Below, piece by piece: positions 37,148 through 47,382 of a DNA stretch of 64,000 nucleotides. The DNA lies in NCBI GenBank assembly GCA_030765045.1, contig CM060967.1, positions 24,119,784 through 24,183,783 on the forward strand, given 5' to 3'. Each line of letters starts with the position of its first letter. Position 1 is the stretch's first letter. This stretch comes from Tenodera sinensis. Its lineage: Eukaryota > Arthropoda > Insecta > Mantodea > Mantidae. The notes beneath the pieces were generated by a model. That model did no database searches and had not been told where the DNA came from. It was given only the letters and a program-made list of their open reading frames with translations. Position numbers and translations under genes: made by a program.

Positions 37148-37305
37148 TAGGGCTCAAAAATTCGATGTTGGATTTCATCGGAAATATATGTTTTGACATC
37201 CCCTGAACCCAAAGAAAACCATTAAAATCACTCTCAATAAGTTTTAGATGGAATACAATTCTGCCTTCACTTACTACGTTTATTGCGCAGAACGTAAAAT
37301 GACAA
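37148..37305. repeat. Rep850 3' block, mixed orientation
   Basis: CAAAAATTCGATGTTGGATT through CATCGGAAATATATG reads in reverse. AGATGGAATACAATTCTGCC to CAGAACGTAAAAT reads forward. This is a second case of an inverted terminal module. Confidence 0.55.
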
Positions 37306-38169
37306 ATGAATGCAGGTAAACTGGGTTTAATTGGAGAACTACTTTAAGCACTTCAGTTGAACGCAGTGCCACTTTGCTCCGGCTTACAGAGTCATAAAAG
37401 GTAACAATGCCGTAATGAAGGATATATTTTCAAGAAGGCTGCATGTGGAAGTAACAGGCAGCTAAAAGGATATTCTCGAGTTCTCGCTTTTTATCGTTAG
37501 ATACGAGAATGAGCACGACAATGATGAACATTGTTATTTTTAATTGGTTCTGGCCCGTGTGCCGTACAGAGGCTCCTGAACTTTTTGAATCACGGACCCT
37601 CCATTTTTTCCTAGACGGTGGATAATGATGACCTCGCTTGGAGCTGGATGACATTCTATAATTTGAGTGTGTGTTTCAACGAGCAGACCTTTGAGTAACA
37701 GGTTCAACACTCAAAAGATGGACAGACGTTGATTGGAAAGAAATCATAATGAACTTCTTCAGCACACTGGAAGATTCCTTCCCCTTATTGCTCTTAGAAC
37801 AAGCGCAAAATGTGAATTATATAGAGCCTTCTCATATTACTTTCAATTTCATAGAAATTCTATAAAGTAACCTAGTAAAATGCAAATCTTACATTCAAAA
37901 GACCTCAAGTCGAATCTCATCGTTGGATGTTACGTAGTCAGTTACATTTTTTTATGTACAGAACTACCAGACAACCCGCAAGCGTTAAAAAATCTGATGT
38001 CTTGCCATGACATCATTTTCTGTACCCATTCTCTATTCCTACAAAACTTTGTTAATAGAGACAGATATTTTGTAGAAATTGTATTATCATATAGATATTT
38101 CCTTGCAAATACAATAGGAAAATGGGAAATAGCAGGGTTAGCCGATAGTCAAATATTAATAGCTACTGT
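37306..38169. other. Unannotated DNA
   Basis: No supported feature. The long 286-aa frame starting at 37880 is an artefact of the (TAA)n tract that follows. Confidence 0.6.
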
Positions 38170-38527
<358 letters not shown>

Positions 38528-38873
38528 GTGTGTGTGTTGTTATCAGCTAGTGCAAGTAACGAAGAGAGGGGTAGAGGGGTAGTTTACTTTCAAGCTTTCC
38601 GAGCAGTATACGGGCAAGTAGTTTTCCTGTCAACATTCCCGACCTTCCGCTCTAAACATACGCCGATGTTGCCAAACACATGTTCAGGCATTCATTCCAA
38701 TAGACACGCTGGAGTCCAATTATTTAATATAATTTTGTAGTTAAATAACTCACTTTAGAAACAAATAGAAAATACGAACAACTCATCTTTTGAAATTCTA
38801 TTTGTCTAGGTAAATGCAGAAGTAAACGATAATGGAGTGGTGGCATTCACAATCAGGCATGCGACCAACTTTA

Positions 38874-39398
38874 TTTCCTTCTACTTACCAATAGAGAAAC
38901 TAAAAAAAATATTGCACTCCACCCAAAAATTCGATGTGAATATTTCACCGGAAATACATGCTTTGAAATCCCCTGAATCCAAAAGAAAGCATTTTTAGAA
39001 AAAGGTCCGTGTGTGTGTGTGTGTCTGTGTGTGTGTGTGTCTGTCAGTCTGTGGACAGCCTAACTCAAAAACGAAAAGTCGGTTAAAAACCAAAGTTGTT
39101 ATTTAAGTTGAATGTCTTTCAAGGATGCGACATAAAGATTTTGCAGAATATAGCCCCACTCTAAACTACCCTTTACATGGAAAATTTTTTCGAAAAATTT
39201 TGATTTTCTTGAAAACGGCTAACGATTTTGATTAAGACATTTTTATGACAAATGAAATCTATATTTTGAATTTCCTGGCTATAGCCTATGTAGTCCTGTT
39301 TCCTCTGGATGACTTTTGAATAACTAGTAAACCATAAGAGACAGTCAAAATCTTACCATACAAAAATGTAGATTTCACTAAAACACAATTTATGCCTG

Positions 39399-39440
<42 letters not shown>

Positions 39441-39722
39441 ATAGAGTGAACCATTTCGTAGATATTCCTTTTTATTTGTGTCAGTTTTGAAAAACTTAAA
39501 ACGTTTGTGAAATGCAACACCATTGTTCATTTTATTATATGTTAAGCGTGCAAAGAGAACGGAATCTTGAAGCTTTAAAAGATTTGACTATCGCACAAAG
39601 CGATATTTCCCTTGCACGTACAAGGGAATAAGCAATAAGAATTTGTACAAATGTTTATCTCATTAACAGGAAGAAGATATAGCAATAAGAGTAGAGAAAG
39701 TCATGTGAGTGCAACACATCGA
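38874..39722 (-). repeat. Rep850 near-complete copy with flipped 3' terminus and T38 run
   Basis: Mostly in reverse orientation, from CACCCAAAAATTCGATGTGA to GTCATGTGAGTGCAACACA. The outermost 3' module (CTACTTACCAATAGAGAAAC then TAAAAA at 38881-38905) is in forward orientation. A run of 38 T's (39402-39439) interrupts the interior at the place where other copies have a short A/T tract. Confidence 0.82.
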
Positions 39723-40330
39723 TATTTTTTATTTATGTAAATTGCACTATTGCGAAAAGTGGTAGCGGAAGCTATGTTTCAGCTTAACGTCAAGAACTAG
39801 CTTTTAAATAGAATTTGCATGACGTAAGACTGCCATAGAATACATGTCCACTCAATGCTGCCAACTTGACGAACTGCAAGAGCTAACTAGCAACAAAACT
39901 AATAGCTCCATATGTCCTACTCTTTTACCAGCACGACAAAGGGTAATGGAAGATCCATTCACGCCCAACACTTTCGCCTTTTCATTTGCGAAACGAACAA
40001 AGAAGTAAGAGAGAAAGTCCTGTGCAACAAAAGCAGTGGAAGGGGAAAAAAGGCTTGGCATGTACTCCATCGACAGTAACGTTATTACAAAGACTGCATC
40101 GGAATGGATGGTAATTCGCACAAAGGAGAGAAATTAGGAAATCACGAAGGGCAATGGTACAGCCAGAAGGACCTAAGGATACTTGTACTATATGTATATT
40201 TAAATCGAAATATTTCACTCATACCAGTTCATAGCTCGCCAATCTTATAACATACAACATATACGTAGACATGAGTACATGGTAAAAACGGCAAGGTAAA
40301 CAGAAACAATTTTAAATTGGTCGCTATGGA
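39723..40330. other. Unannotated DNA
   Basis: The frames 39852-40121 and 39982-40218 (minus) overlap each other and have no motif. Confidence 0.45.
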
Positions 40331-40490
40331 ATGACTTTGCAATTCCGTTCTCTTTGCACAGCCAATAGGTAAAAATGAATGACTTCCCATTTGAGAAAAG
40401 TAATAAATAGTACTGAAAAATTCAGACAAATAGCAAAGAGTATCTCCAAATAGTTCATTCCACAAAAAATGCATTATACATTGTCTCTCT
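40331..40490 (+). repeat. Rep850 interior fragment
   Basis: TTCCGTTCTCTTTGCACAGC, AAATGAATGACTTCCCATTT and TTCATTCCACAAAAAATGCA correspond to the second quarter of the repeat, with both ends missing. Confidence 0.65.
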
Positions 40491-40529
40491 ATACGTTAGA
40501 TTAATTTTTAAATTAAATTCTCACACCCA

Positions 40530-40668
40530 TTCATACTTCCAGACACTAGGGAAGTTGGGGAATAACCCTAGTTAAAGAAAAATTCCCACCGTACAGCCGG
40601 GTATCGAACCCGGGAACCCTTGCGCAGCACACAAGTGCTTTACCGATTGATTTACGGGGCCAGCCTCT
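40530..40668 (-). mobile_element. tRNA-derived SINE head and short body
   Basis: On the minus strand, GGCCCCGTAAATCAATCGGTA (near 40660) supplies the A-box region and CCCGGGTTCGATACCCGG (near 40605) is an excellent B box. A short body (AACTAGGGTTATTCCCCAAC) follows. The D-arm region differs from canonical tRNAs, so a real tRNA gene is unlikely. Confidence 0.6.
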
Positions 40669-40681
40669 TTTATTTTATTTG

Positions 40682-41465
40682 CAGAAAGAATGACAAAATG
40701 GGCGAGTAGAATTTTTAATTTTGAATGCGGGTAACGCTGTTTTACAACATGCCAACAAATGAGAAACCAAGAATAAACTCGGTCACAACAGCAATTTATT
40801 TCTTCTTTTTTATTTTTTGTATTGACAAAAGCAGTAACATGACAATGGTTATAATTACCACAAACAATAACACTGATTCTCATGTTTGTTCTATTTATAG
40901 ACTCAGCACGTCATATTTGGTGGCAGCGGTGGGACGGGATCTTGTAATGTCTTTCTCCAAAATGCTTTATAGGAGATCTTTGCGTATACGCAAGTTGGAA
41001 ATTGGATTTCTCTCGACATTATGGATTTTCTACGCTTTGCATGTCCCCAATGTTTGCTTGAAAATAACGTTAGATTTACCGCCATGTAGATGTCTTGTTT
41101 TGCAACAAACAAGCAAACGTAACTTAGCCGTGTAATGGGATTCGCGTGCCATGTTACGGCGCAAGATTAAATCGCTCTTCCTTCAAGCTTTATGGGCCAA
41201 TAGAACCATGTACGTGATCCGACTCTCCAATCCGATGCTTCGTAACTCAAGACATGGGCAGTGGAGGTCTGACTGGGGAATCGTGCGTAGTAATCCGTTC
41301 GAGTACATTTTGCCGGTATATTTTAATTTAATATCAGAACTTGCAGCTTCGCTCAAGGTATCCTGTTGAATATCTCTCTCTTTATATGTGCAGCTGAAAA
41401 CTTTGGTGCTGCAGCATTCATTAATAGCTTGCTCTTTAAGCCACATCTAGCGTAGCTAAGGAATC
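40682..41465 (+). other. Possible LTR-retrotransposon leader region
   Basis: Contains the primer-binding-site candidate described separately. A CA dinucleotide (…CACGTCA) lies four bases upstream of it, as expected at an LTR end. No gag, protease or reverse transcriptase frame follows. The 136-aa frame 40725-41135 crosses the site and shows no domain. Any element here is a remnant. Confidence 0.3.
40918..40934 (+). promoter_or_regulatory. Primer binding site complementary to tRNA-Leu 3' end
   Basis: TGGTGGCAGCGGTGGGA is the exact complement of the 17 terminal bases, CCA included, of an animal tRNA-Leu (AAG type, ending …TCCCACCGCTGCCA-CCA, from general knowledge of that tRNA). LTR retrotransposons start minus-strand DNA synthesis at such sites, just inside the 5' LTR. 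Confidence 0.55.
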
Positions 41466-41532
41466 TATTGTCTCCCATCCAAAACTCCTATAATAATATT
41501 TCAGGGATATGCATATTTTAAGGGTTGCTGAA
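41466..41532 (-). repeat. Rep850 3' block fragment, reverse
   Basis: CTCCCATCCAAAACTCCTAT and TTTCAGGGATATGCATATTT resemble the reverse 3' block (CCACCCAAAAATTCG…TTTCACCGGAAATATATG). It lies head-to-head with the next copy. Confidence 0.5.
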
Positions 41533-41832
41533 ACAAAAAATCTGTTGCACTCACATGAGTTTCCCTACTCTTGTAGTAATCTTTCTTAAAAACCCTTATT
41601 TCCCTATCTTCTTTACGTTAGTTGAGATAAACATTTGCAGAAATTATGTAATTGCTGATTTTCTAATAGATACAAGGGGAGTATGGGAATCCAGTAAGCT
41701 TTAAGCGACAGTCCTATCTTTTAAAGCTTTGAAATTCCGCTCTCTTTACGGGACCAAAAGATAAAAAATAAAGGAATAACGGCCTTTCGTTCGAGAAAAG
41801 TTCGCTCCACAAAAATGTATTTGTGTTTTAAC
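41533..41832 (+). repeat. Rep850 5' third, cut by the LINE insertion site
   Basis: AAAAATCTGTTGCACTCACA through CCACAAAAATGTATTTGTG. The copy stops where the LINE's poly(T) begins. The DNA beyond the other end of the LINE does not continue the repeat, so the copy was either already truncated or lost DNA at insertion. Confidence 0.75.
41824..41832 (+). repeat. Target-site duplication, left copy
   Basis: TGTTTTAAC directly abuts the LINE poly(T). The partner is at 47275-47283. Confidence 0.65.
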
Positions 41833-41865
<33 letters not shown>

Positions 41866-41999
41866 TTTAGAGTCGCTTTAACAATTAAGTCATATCGCGA
41901 CTATTCTATGGAATACAGCGGTATACAATAAATGTAGTACAATTATTTTACCAAAAACATGAGAATACAATCAAATCAGTACAACAAGTATGTTTCATA

Positions 42000-44900
42000 T
42001 TATATTTTCGCATGCAAGCCCGTACCTTTGAGAAATGATAACACCCTTCTGCAGTTGGATGGCGTGTTCAGAGTGGTGGATAAGTCTCCAGTGATGTGAT
42101 GAAGCTGTCGTTGTGTAGCGTATTGCTTACATTCTGTGAGGAGATGTTTTACTGTGAGGCGGGTGTTGCAGACTTCACATTGTGGTGGCTGGCCTTTGCT
42201 GAGGAGGTATGAGTGGGTTAACCTTGTATGACCAATGCGGAGACGTGAGATAATCACCTGCTCTTTCCTGCTAAGAGAATAGACAGGGGAAGAATTGGTG
42301 TCTCCTTTCCTTACCATGTGTAGTTTTTCTGGAGGCGATTGATTCCAGGCCTGTTTCCATCTTGTTTTTATTAGTTTGGAGAAGTACTTTGTAATATCAC
42401 GATAAGGTACTGCTTGGTGTTCATGTGTGTATGTTAGCCGACTTGCTTCTTTAGCAGCTTTGTCCGCTTCTTCATTGCCCTTAATGCCGCAGTGTGAAGG
42501 GACCCAAATGAAAGTAACTATTTTCTTTTTATTTAGAGCAATGGAATAAAGACTGTGGATATCTTGAAGCAGTTGGAGGTCAGTTGAACGATCTCTGAGA
42601 CTTTGGAGAGAGCTTAATGAATCAGAAATTATAAGAAATTTACTCTCACTAGATTGGATGATGTATGTTAAAGCTTGCTTAAGTGCACAAAGTTCGCAGG
42701 AGAATATGGAATAATATTTAGGGAGTTTCAGCTGAAGTTTCTTATCTGGGGTAATTATGGCACATCCATTGTCGCTGTCCGTTTTGGAACCATCAGTGTA
42801 GATAAATGTATGGTTAGGGTAGGCATTTGTTATTTCTTGAAACAGCTGTTTATAGCAAGATGCATCTGTATGGGATTTATGGTAAGCTGTAATATTCAAA
42901 TTTAGTTGAGCAGTTGGTATTCTCCAAGGTGGTAGACAATGAAACTTTCTGGACATTATGGCAGGAACTTCTATGTTATATTCTTCAATGTATTTGCTTA
43001 TTTTAGATTTAAATGACATTTCTTTTTGTGAATTAGCCTGTAAACGTTGGTTGGACGTTTCTGGGAGGACGTACTGGTAGATCATTGATTCGGGTCTTGC
43101 TAAAGTTTTAAGGGCGAATTTTAGGCTCACATCTGTTCTGCGGACGTTCAATGGTGGTTCGTCGGTTTCCATTGTTAAGGCAGAAACAGGGCTGGTTCTG
43201 TAAGCTCCCAAGCATATTCTTAGAGCTGCTGTTTGAATTGTATCTAGTTTCTTTAAAACTGAAGATTTAGCTGTATTGTAGATCTGGGCTCCATAGTCGA
43301 GTTTACTTCTAATGAGAGCTTGATACGTTCGTTTGAGGGTACTGAGATCAAAACCCCAGTTTTTGCAGCTTAGGGTTTTTAGTACATTTAATCTTCTGAG
43401 GCATTCATTTCTCATATCATCAATGTGATGTTTCCAGCTTAGAGTTGCATCAAACGTTAAACCTAAAATTTTGATAGCCTTCACTGAGTCGATTAGCTTG
43501 TTATCCACGCAGATTGTGGGGTTTGGGACTTTACATGGTGATTTGGAGAAGCATATGCATTTCGATTTATGATATGACAAGTTAAGACCAGCATGATTAG
43601 TCCAAGTGTGCAGATTTTCCAGTGTTTCTTGAAGAAGTGTTGCAGTAGTAGAGGGGTTTTTCCCCTTACAAAAGATAGTTAGGTCATCTGCAAATAGTAT
43701 ACCTTTTACAGGTGGTGTAATACTGCTTACTATACTGTTGATAGCTATGAGAAATAGTGTGACACTGATTACTGATCCCTGTGGAACACCTCTATTAATG
43801 GATTCTTCTTTTGACATGGTTCCTTTGTAGCGAACTTTAATTTTCCATTCCTGAAGGAAGTTGTCAATAAAGTGATACAAATTACCACGGATACCGATGC
43901 TACGTATTGTTTTGAGTATGTAAGCTCGTGAAATTTTATCATACGCTTTTTCTATATCTAGGCTTATTGCCATGAGATGTTGTTTCTGTGTAAATGCAGC
44001 TTTTATTTCAGAATCAAGTATTAAAAGATGGTCAGTGGTGGATCGAAACTGGCGGAAACCATTTTGAAGTTCGGTGAAGAACTGCATTTTCTCTAGTTTC
44101 CAACGCAATCGGTTATTTATAATTTTTTCAAGTATTTTACACATAGAGCAGGTGAGGGCTATAGGTCTGAAACTTTCAGGTGAAGTAAGATCTTTGTTTG
44201 GTTTGGGGATGGGTACTATAGTTGCTGTGCGCCACTGTTTAGGAAAAGTTCTTGAGTTCCATATATAATTAAGGATTTCGTGAAAGTAAACCAGTCCATC
44301 TTGCGGTAAGGATTTTAACATTATGTAAGGAATGTTATCCGGCCCAGGGCTGGAGCATTTACTCTTTTCAAGTGCCTCCATGAATTCTGTGAAAGTAATG
44401 TTATCATTGTAGTTTTCTTGGTTATTTTCGTCAGGTTGGTAGCAGTGGGTCACCTTGCTTTCGCAAGCTTCTTCTCTTGAGGCCTCTGCAAAAGTATGCG
44501 CCAGTATGTTTGCTATGGTTTGGGGGTCAGTACTTGTAGTGTTTGTTGTATAATTGTGGAAAACTATATTATGTGTTCCATCGTAAGATCCCCGTATTTT
44601 GCGAATTTTTTGCCATACCACTCGTGACGGGGTTTTTCTGTTTACAGTGGACACGAATGTTAGCCAGGACTCTTTCTTGCTGTGCTTTACTACTTGACGT
44701 GCTTTAGCTCTGGCTTTTTGAAACTCGATTTTGTGTGTGGGGGTAGGTTGCCTTTTGTATTTATAATAGGCTTTATTTTTTAATGCTATCGCTGTTTTAC
44801 ATTCTTCGTTCCACCAACATACAGTCTTCCTAGAAACAGGGTATATCCTAGGAATAGTGACCTCGGCGGAATTGAAAATCACTTCTGCAAACGAGTTTAC

Positions 44901-45692
44901 TAGTTTGTCAGTATCTGACTGACTGAAATTCATGGGGGATGTTAGATAGGATAAATTGTCAGAGACGTGTGCTCTGAACTTGTTCCAGTTTGCGCATTTT
45001 AAATTCCATCGTGGCTGACAGTTAAAACTTAAAGGAATGTTATTTGCATTAGTTAATAAAATTGGGAAATGGTCACTGCCATGTAATTGCTTGGCGACTG
45101 TCCATTCAAATTTATCTTGGATATCAGGAGTGATTAATGTTAAGTCGATTGCACTGGAAGTACCGTTGGCTGTACTGAAGTGAGTTTGTGAGGTATCGTT
45201 AAGCATATTGAGATTTTCGTTGTGCAAGAGCTGCTCCACTATTTTACCTCTTGCGTTGGTATGCTTACAACCCCATATAGTACTATGGCTATTAAAATCG
45301 CCCAGTATAATAAATGGTTTAGGAAGTTGTTGTGTTAACTCCTGCAGTGCATGTAAATCAAGTGGGCTTTTATTTGGTAGATATATGTTGCAAATGGAAA
45401 TAGGTGTAGGAAGGTTTACTCTAGTGGCAATTGCTTCAAGTTCAGTTGTAAGCGGTATTGCCTGATGTTTGATGCTGTCTTTAACGTAGGTTACTACGCC
45501 GCCACTAGCATGGAGGCAGTCCTTGCGGTTTTTGTGATATTGAGTATAACCTCGTAATGATGCAACATAGTTTCCTTTGAAGTTAGTTTCTTGAATGCAC
45601 ATAATTGCAGGGTTATGTTTATTGATCAAGAGTTTAAGAAACTCGAAATTGCCATGGAAACCATTAATATTCCATTGAAGTAAGTTATTCAT
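42000..45692 (-). CDS. LINE ORF2: endonuclease, reverse transcriptase, RNase H, CCHC finger
   Basis: A 1,230-aa enzyme that nicks target DNA and reverse-transcribes the element RNA at the nick. The N-terminal APE-like endonuclease shows N8, E35, GDFN 131-134, D183 and SDH 206-208. The reverse transcriptase spans about 480-760, with FRPIALT 508-514, the catalytic aspartate D579 in SLDIEKAYD, GVPQGS 635-640 and FADD 667-670. RNase H spans about 961-1085, with D967, E1000, D1024, H1067 and D1077. A C-terminal finger follows, CX2CX7HX4C (C1172, C1175, H1183, C1188). The start is an ATG at 45692, 43 nt after the ORF1 stop, which implies reinitiation or internal entry on one bicistronic RNA. All key residues are present and no stop or frameshift interrupts it, so it is potentially active. 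Confidence 0.95.
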   Translation of the reverse strand: MNNLLQWNINGFHGNFEFLKLLINKHNPAIMCIQETNFKGNYVASLRGYTQYHKNRKDCLHASGGVVTYVKDSIKHQAIPLTTELEAIATRVNLPTPISICNIYLPNKSPLDLHALQELTQQLPKPFIILGDFNSHSTIWGCKHTNARGKIVEQLLHNENLNMLNDTSQTHFSTANGTSSAIDLTLITPDIQDKFEWTVAKQLHGSDHFPILLTNANNIPLSFNCQPRWNLKCANWNKFRAHVSDNLSYLTSPMNFSQSDTDKLVNSFAEVIFNSAEVTIPRIYPVSRKTVCWWNEECKTAIALKNKAYYKYKRQPTPTHKIEFQKARAKARQVVKHSKKESWLTFVSTVNRKTPSRVVWQKIRKIRGSYDGTHNIVFHNYTTNTTSTDPQTIANILAHTFAEASREEACESKVTHCYQPDENNQENYNDNITFTEFMEALEKSKCSSPGPDNIPYIMLKSLPQDGLVYFHEILNYIWNSRTFPKQWRTATIVPIPKPNKDLTSPESFRPIALTCSMCKILEKIINNRLRWKLEKMQFFTELQNGFRQFRSTTDHLLILDSEIKAAFTQKQHLMAISLDIEKAYDKISRAYILKTIRSIGIRGNLYHFIDNFLQEWKIKVRYKGTMSKEESINRGVPQGSVISVTLFLIAINSIVSSITPPVKGILFADDLTIFCKGKNPSTTATLLQETLENLHTWTNHAGLNLSYHKSKCICFSKSPCKVPNPTICVDNKLIDSVKAIKILGLTFDATLSWKHHIDDMRNECLRRLNVLKTLSCKNWGFDLSTLKRTYQALIRSKLDYGAQIYNTAKSSVLKKLDTIQTAALRICLGAYRTSPVSALTMETDEPPLNVRRTDVSLKFALKTLARPESMIYQYVLPETSNQRLQANSQKEMSFKSKISKYIEEYNIEVPAIMSRKFHCLPPWRIPTAQLNLNITAYHKSHTDASCYKQLFQEITNAYPNHTFIYTDGSKTDSDNGCAIITPDKKLQLKLPKYYSIFSCELCALKQALTYIIQSSESKFLIISDSLSSLQSLRDRSTDLQLLQDIHSLYSIALNKKKIVTFIWVPSHCGIKGNEEADKAAKEASRLTYTHEHQAVPYRDITKYFSKLIKTRWKQAWNQSPPEKLHMVRKGDTNSSPVYSLSRKEQVIISRLRIGHTRLTHSYLLSKGQPPQCEVCNTRLTVKHLLTECKQYATQRQLHHITGDLSTTLNTPSNCRRVLSFLKGTGLHAKI

Positions 45693-45735
45693 ATGTTAAT
45701 TTTGTTTATGGGATAAGGTGTTATATCTATGGCGA

Positions 45736-47049
45736 TTAGTTTTCGGGACACATCGGTTTTGTTCGCTCAGAGGCATTGTTGACCTGATTAATGTATTCCA
45801 GCAGCTTTTTTTGAATTTTACTACTTCTGGTCTTTATACTACGCTCTGTATAATAGGGATAGACTTTTTGCATTGTGTTCACTAGAGATTCTAGATCTGA
45901 AGTGTATTCCAAAGCTATGGGAACAATGTTTGTTACTCCAACACTGTTTTCCATAAAGCTTTGGAACTGGCTGAAGTTTAGTGCATAATTGTGGGTGTCG
46001 GCGTCGATAATATGTTTAATTGGTCTGAGAGATTCAGCTATTGACGAAATAAGGTTTGCTTTCTTAATCTTCTTAGCCTGCTGTGAAGCGAGGAGGTGCC
46101 GCGCTTCTTTTCCATAAGCATTATCCTCTGAATCAGTTGTGCTGTTTGATATTGGTCGTTTAGGTCTTGTTTGTGTTTCCATTAGCATAGGTTCTGGGGA
46201 ATTGTTGCGTTCGTCTTGAAATGGCAGGATGGGCTCAGGGGTAGAAGTGAGGTTAGGTGATTGCTGCTGTTCAGTATCTTTTCCTTTAGGAGGGGAAGGG
46301 GGGCGGTCCTGGAGGTTTTTGGTAGCGGTAGGCAATTCAGGAAACATGTCTTTGTTTAAGACCTGAGGAGTAGTTTCTTGTATACCGTCAGCTTCACGGC
46401 AATGTTTTGCAAAGTGGCCTTCCTGCTTGCAGATGAAGCAGGTAGGGGTATCCGCTGTTAGGTATATCCAATATTTAGTGCCTTCATATAGGATCTGTAT
46501 GCTTGGAGGTAATTTCTCCACATCATTGGGTGGAATATAAAACTGACGTCTGAAACTAAGGATATGGGAAAGTCCTGGCTCTGAAATGCCAGCTCTTAAG
46601 TAGGTAATGTTTGACATTAGTTTAATTCCATATGCATTTAGCTGAGTTTCTATGAGTGAGTTTGGTATAACTGGACACACATTTGAAAGAACGATTCTTT
46701 TGTTTGGAGTAATTAGAGGACGGACCTGAAGAGTAACATTGTTTATATTTATTTTAGGATGTTTGGTAACCAGTGATTCTGCTACTTTAGATGACGTTAG
46801 GTATATGCATATTCTGGAGTTCGAGATCCGTGAGATAAACTTTATGTTACTTGGTTCAGTTAATTTACTTACTGCGAGAGCGTAGTCTCTGATGGTAAGT
46901 CCGTCATGGGAGTCAATGATGATAGCTTCTTCTTTCTTAGGAGAAGTCTGAGTAACTGTAGCATAGCTGGAGTTTCTTGTAGCACTGTTGTTCATGGTGG
47001 TTGTGTCGACGTTGTGAGACGGTAGACTGCTGTACTCAGCAGCTGCCAT
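45736..47049 (-). CDS. LINE ORF1: RRM-like/CCHC nucleic-acid-binding protein
   Basis: A 437-aa protein expected to coat the element RNA and form the ribonucleoprotein with ORF2. A low-complexity N-terminus (1-40) precedes an RRM-like region (about 65-170) typical of gag-like insect LINE ORF1 proteins. One zinc knuckle follows, CX2CX4HX4C, at C204, C207, H212 and C217. After it comes a proline-rich linker (about 229-290) and a basic stretch (AKKIKKA, about 325-331). Many I-like ORF1 proteins have more than one knuckle and only one is clear here. The start ATG at 47049 sits in a good context (GCAATGG). The frame is fully open. Confidence 0.9.
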   Translation of the reverse strand: MAAAEYSSLPSHNVDTTTMNNSATRNSSYATVTQTSPKKEEAIIIDSHDGLTIRDYALAVSKLTEPSNIKFISRISNSRICIYLTSSKVAESLVTKHPKININNVTLQVRPLITPNKRIVLSNVCPVIPNSLIETQLNAYGIKLMSNITYLRAGISEPGLSHILSFRRQFYIPPNDVEKLPPSIQILYEGTKYWIYLTADTPTCFICKQEGHFAKHCREADGIQETTPQVLNKDMFPELPTATKNLQDRPPSPPKGKDTEQQQSPNLTSTPEPILPFQDERNNSPEPMLMETQTRPKRPISNSTTDSEDNAYGKEARHLLASQQAKKIKKANLISSIAESLRPIKHIIDADTHNYALNFSQFQSFMENSVGVTNIVPIALEYTSDLESLVNTMQKVYPYYTERSIKTRSSKIQKKLLEYINQVNNASERTKPMCPEN

Positions 47050-47274
47050 TGCTTCTGATGGTGTACACTAGTTTGCTGTGTGAGGATTTTTAATAATGTC
47101 TTACTAACCCGCTTGTTATACTCGTTTAATTGTTAACATACGAGAAAGCATATTTAGTAGACTCGTTCTACTTATCCGTTATGTACGGTGAGCGTCTTTT
47201 GGATTCAGATTATTGATGTGTATCGGAGAACGTTTAAAAGTTGATTTCTTTGCTGTCACGGCCTCCTGTGATTC
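47050..47274 (-). promoter_or_regulatory. LINE 5' leader, presumed internal promoter
   Basis: About 225 nt between the target duplication and the ORF1 ATG. Full-length LINEs of this group carry a TATA-less internal promoter in this region (general knowledge). No TATA box is evident and I do not see a strong downstream promoter element. Confidence 0.45.
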
Positions 47275-47382
47275 TGTTTTAACTTTTATTCTGGCTGAAA
47301 CAGTACCTTCTTATTGTTGTTCTTTTCCTCAATAATGAAAGTCTTATTACTCGCGGCCTAGCATCAGTCGAAGAGCTATTAA

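Larger units (their letters stand above)
41833..47274 (-). mobile_element. Full-length RNase H-type LINE (I-group of the Jockey/I superfamily)
   Basis: A complete non-LTR retrotransposon of 5,442 bp on the minus strand. It has a ~225-nt 5' leader (47050-47274), ORF1, a 43-nt gap, ORF2, a ~140-nt 3' UTR and 27 A's (seen as T's at 41833-41859). The flanking repeat TGTTTTAAC (41824-41832 and 47275-47283, extendable by four T's) is the likely target duplication and sets both ends. Both ORFs are uninterrupted. RNase H together with an AP-type endonuclease places it with I-like clades rather than the Jockey clade proper, which lacks RNase H. The exact clade needs a tree. Confidence 0.85.

Noticed and set aside
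42675..45465. Plus-strand open frames inside the LINE
   Set aside because: They are antisense shadows of ORF2.
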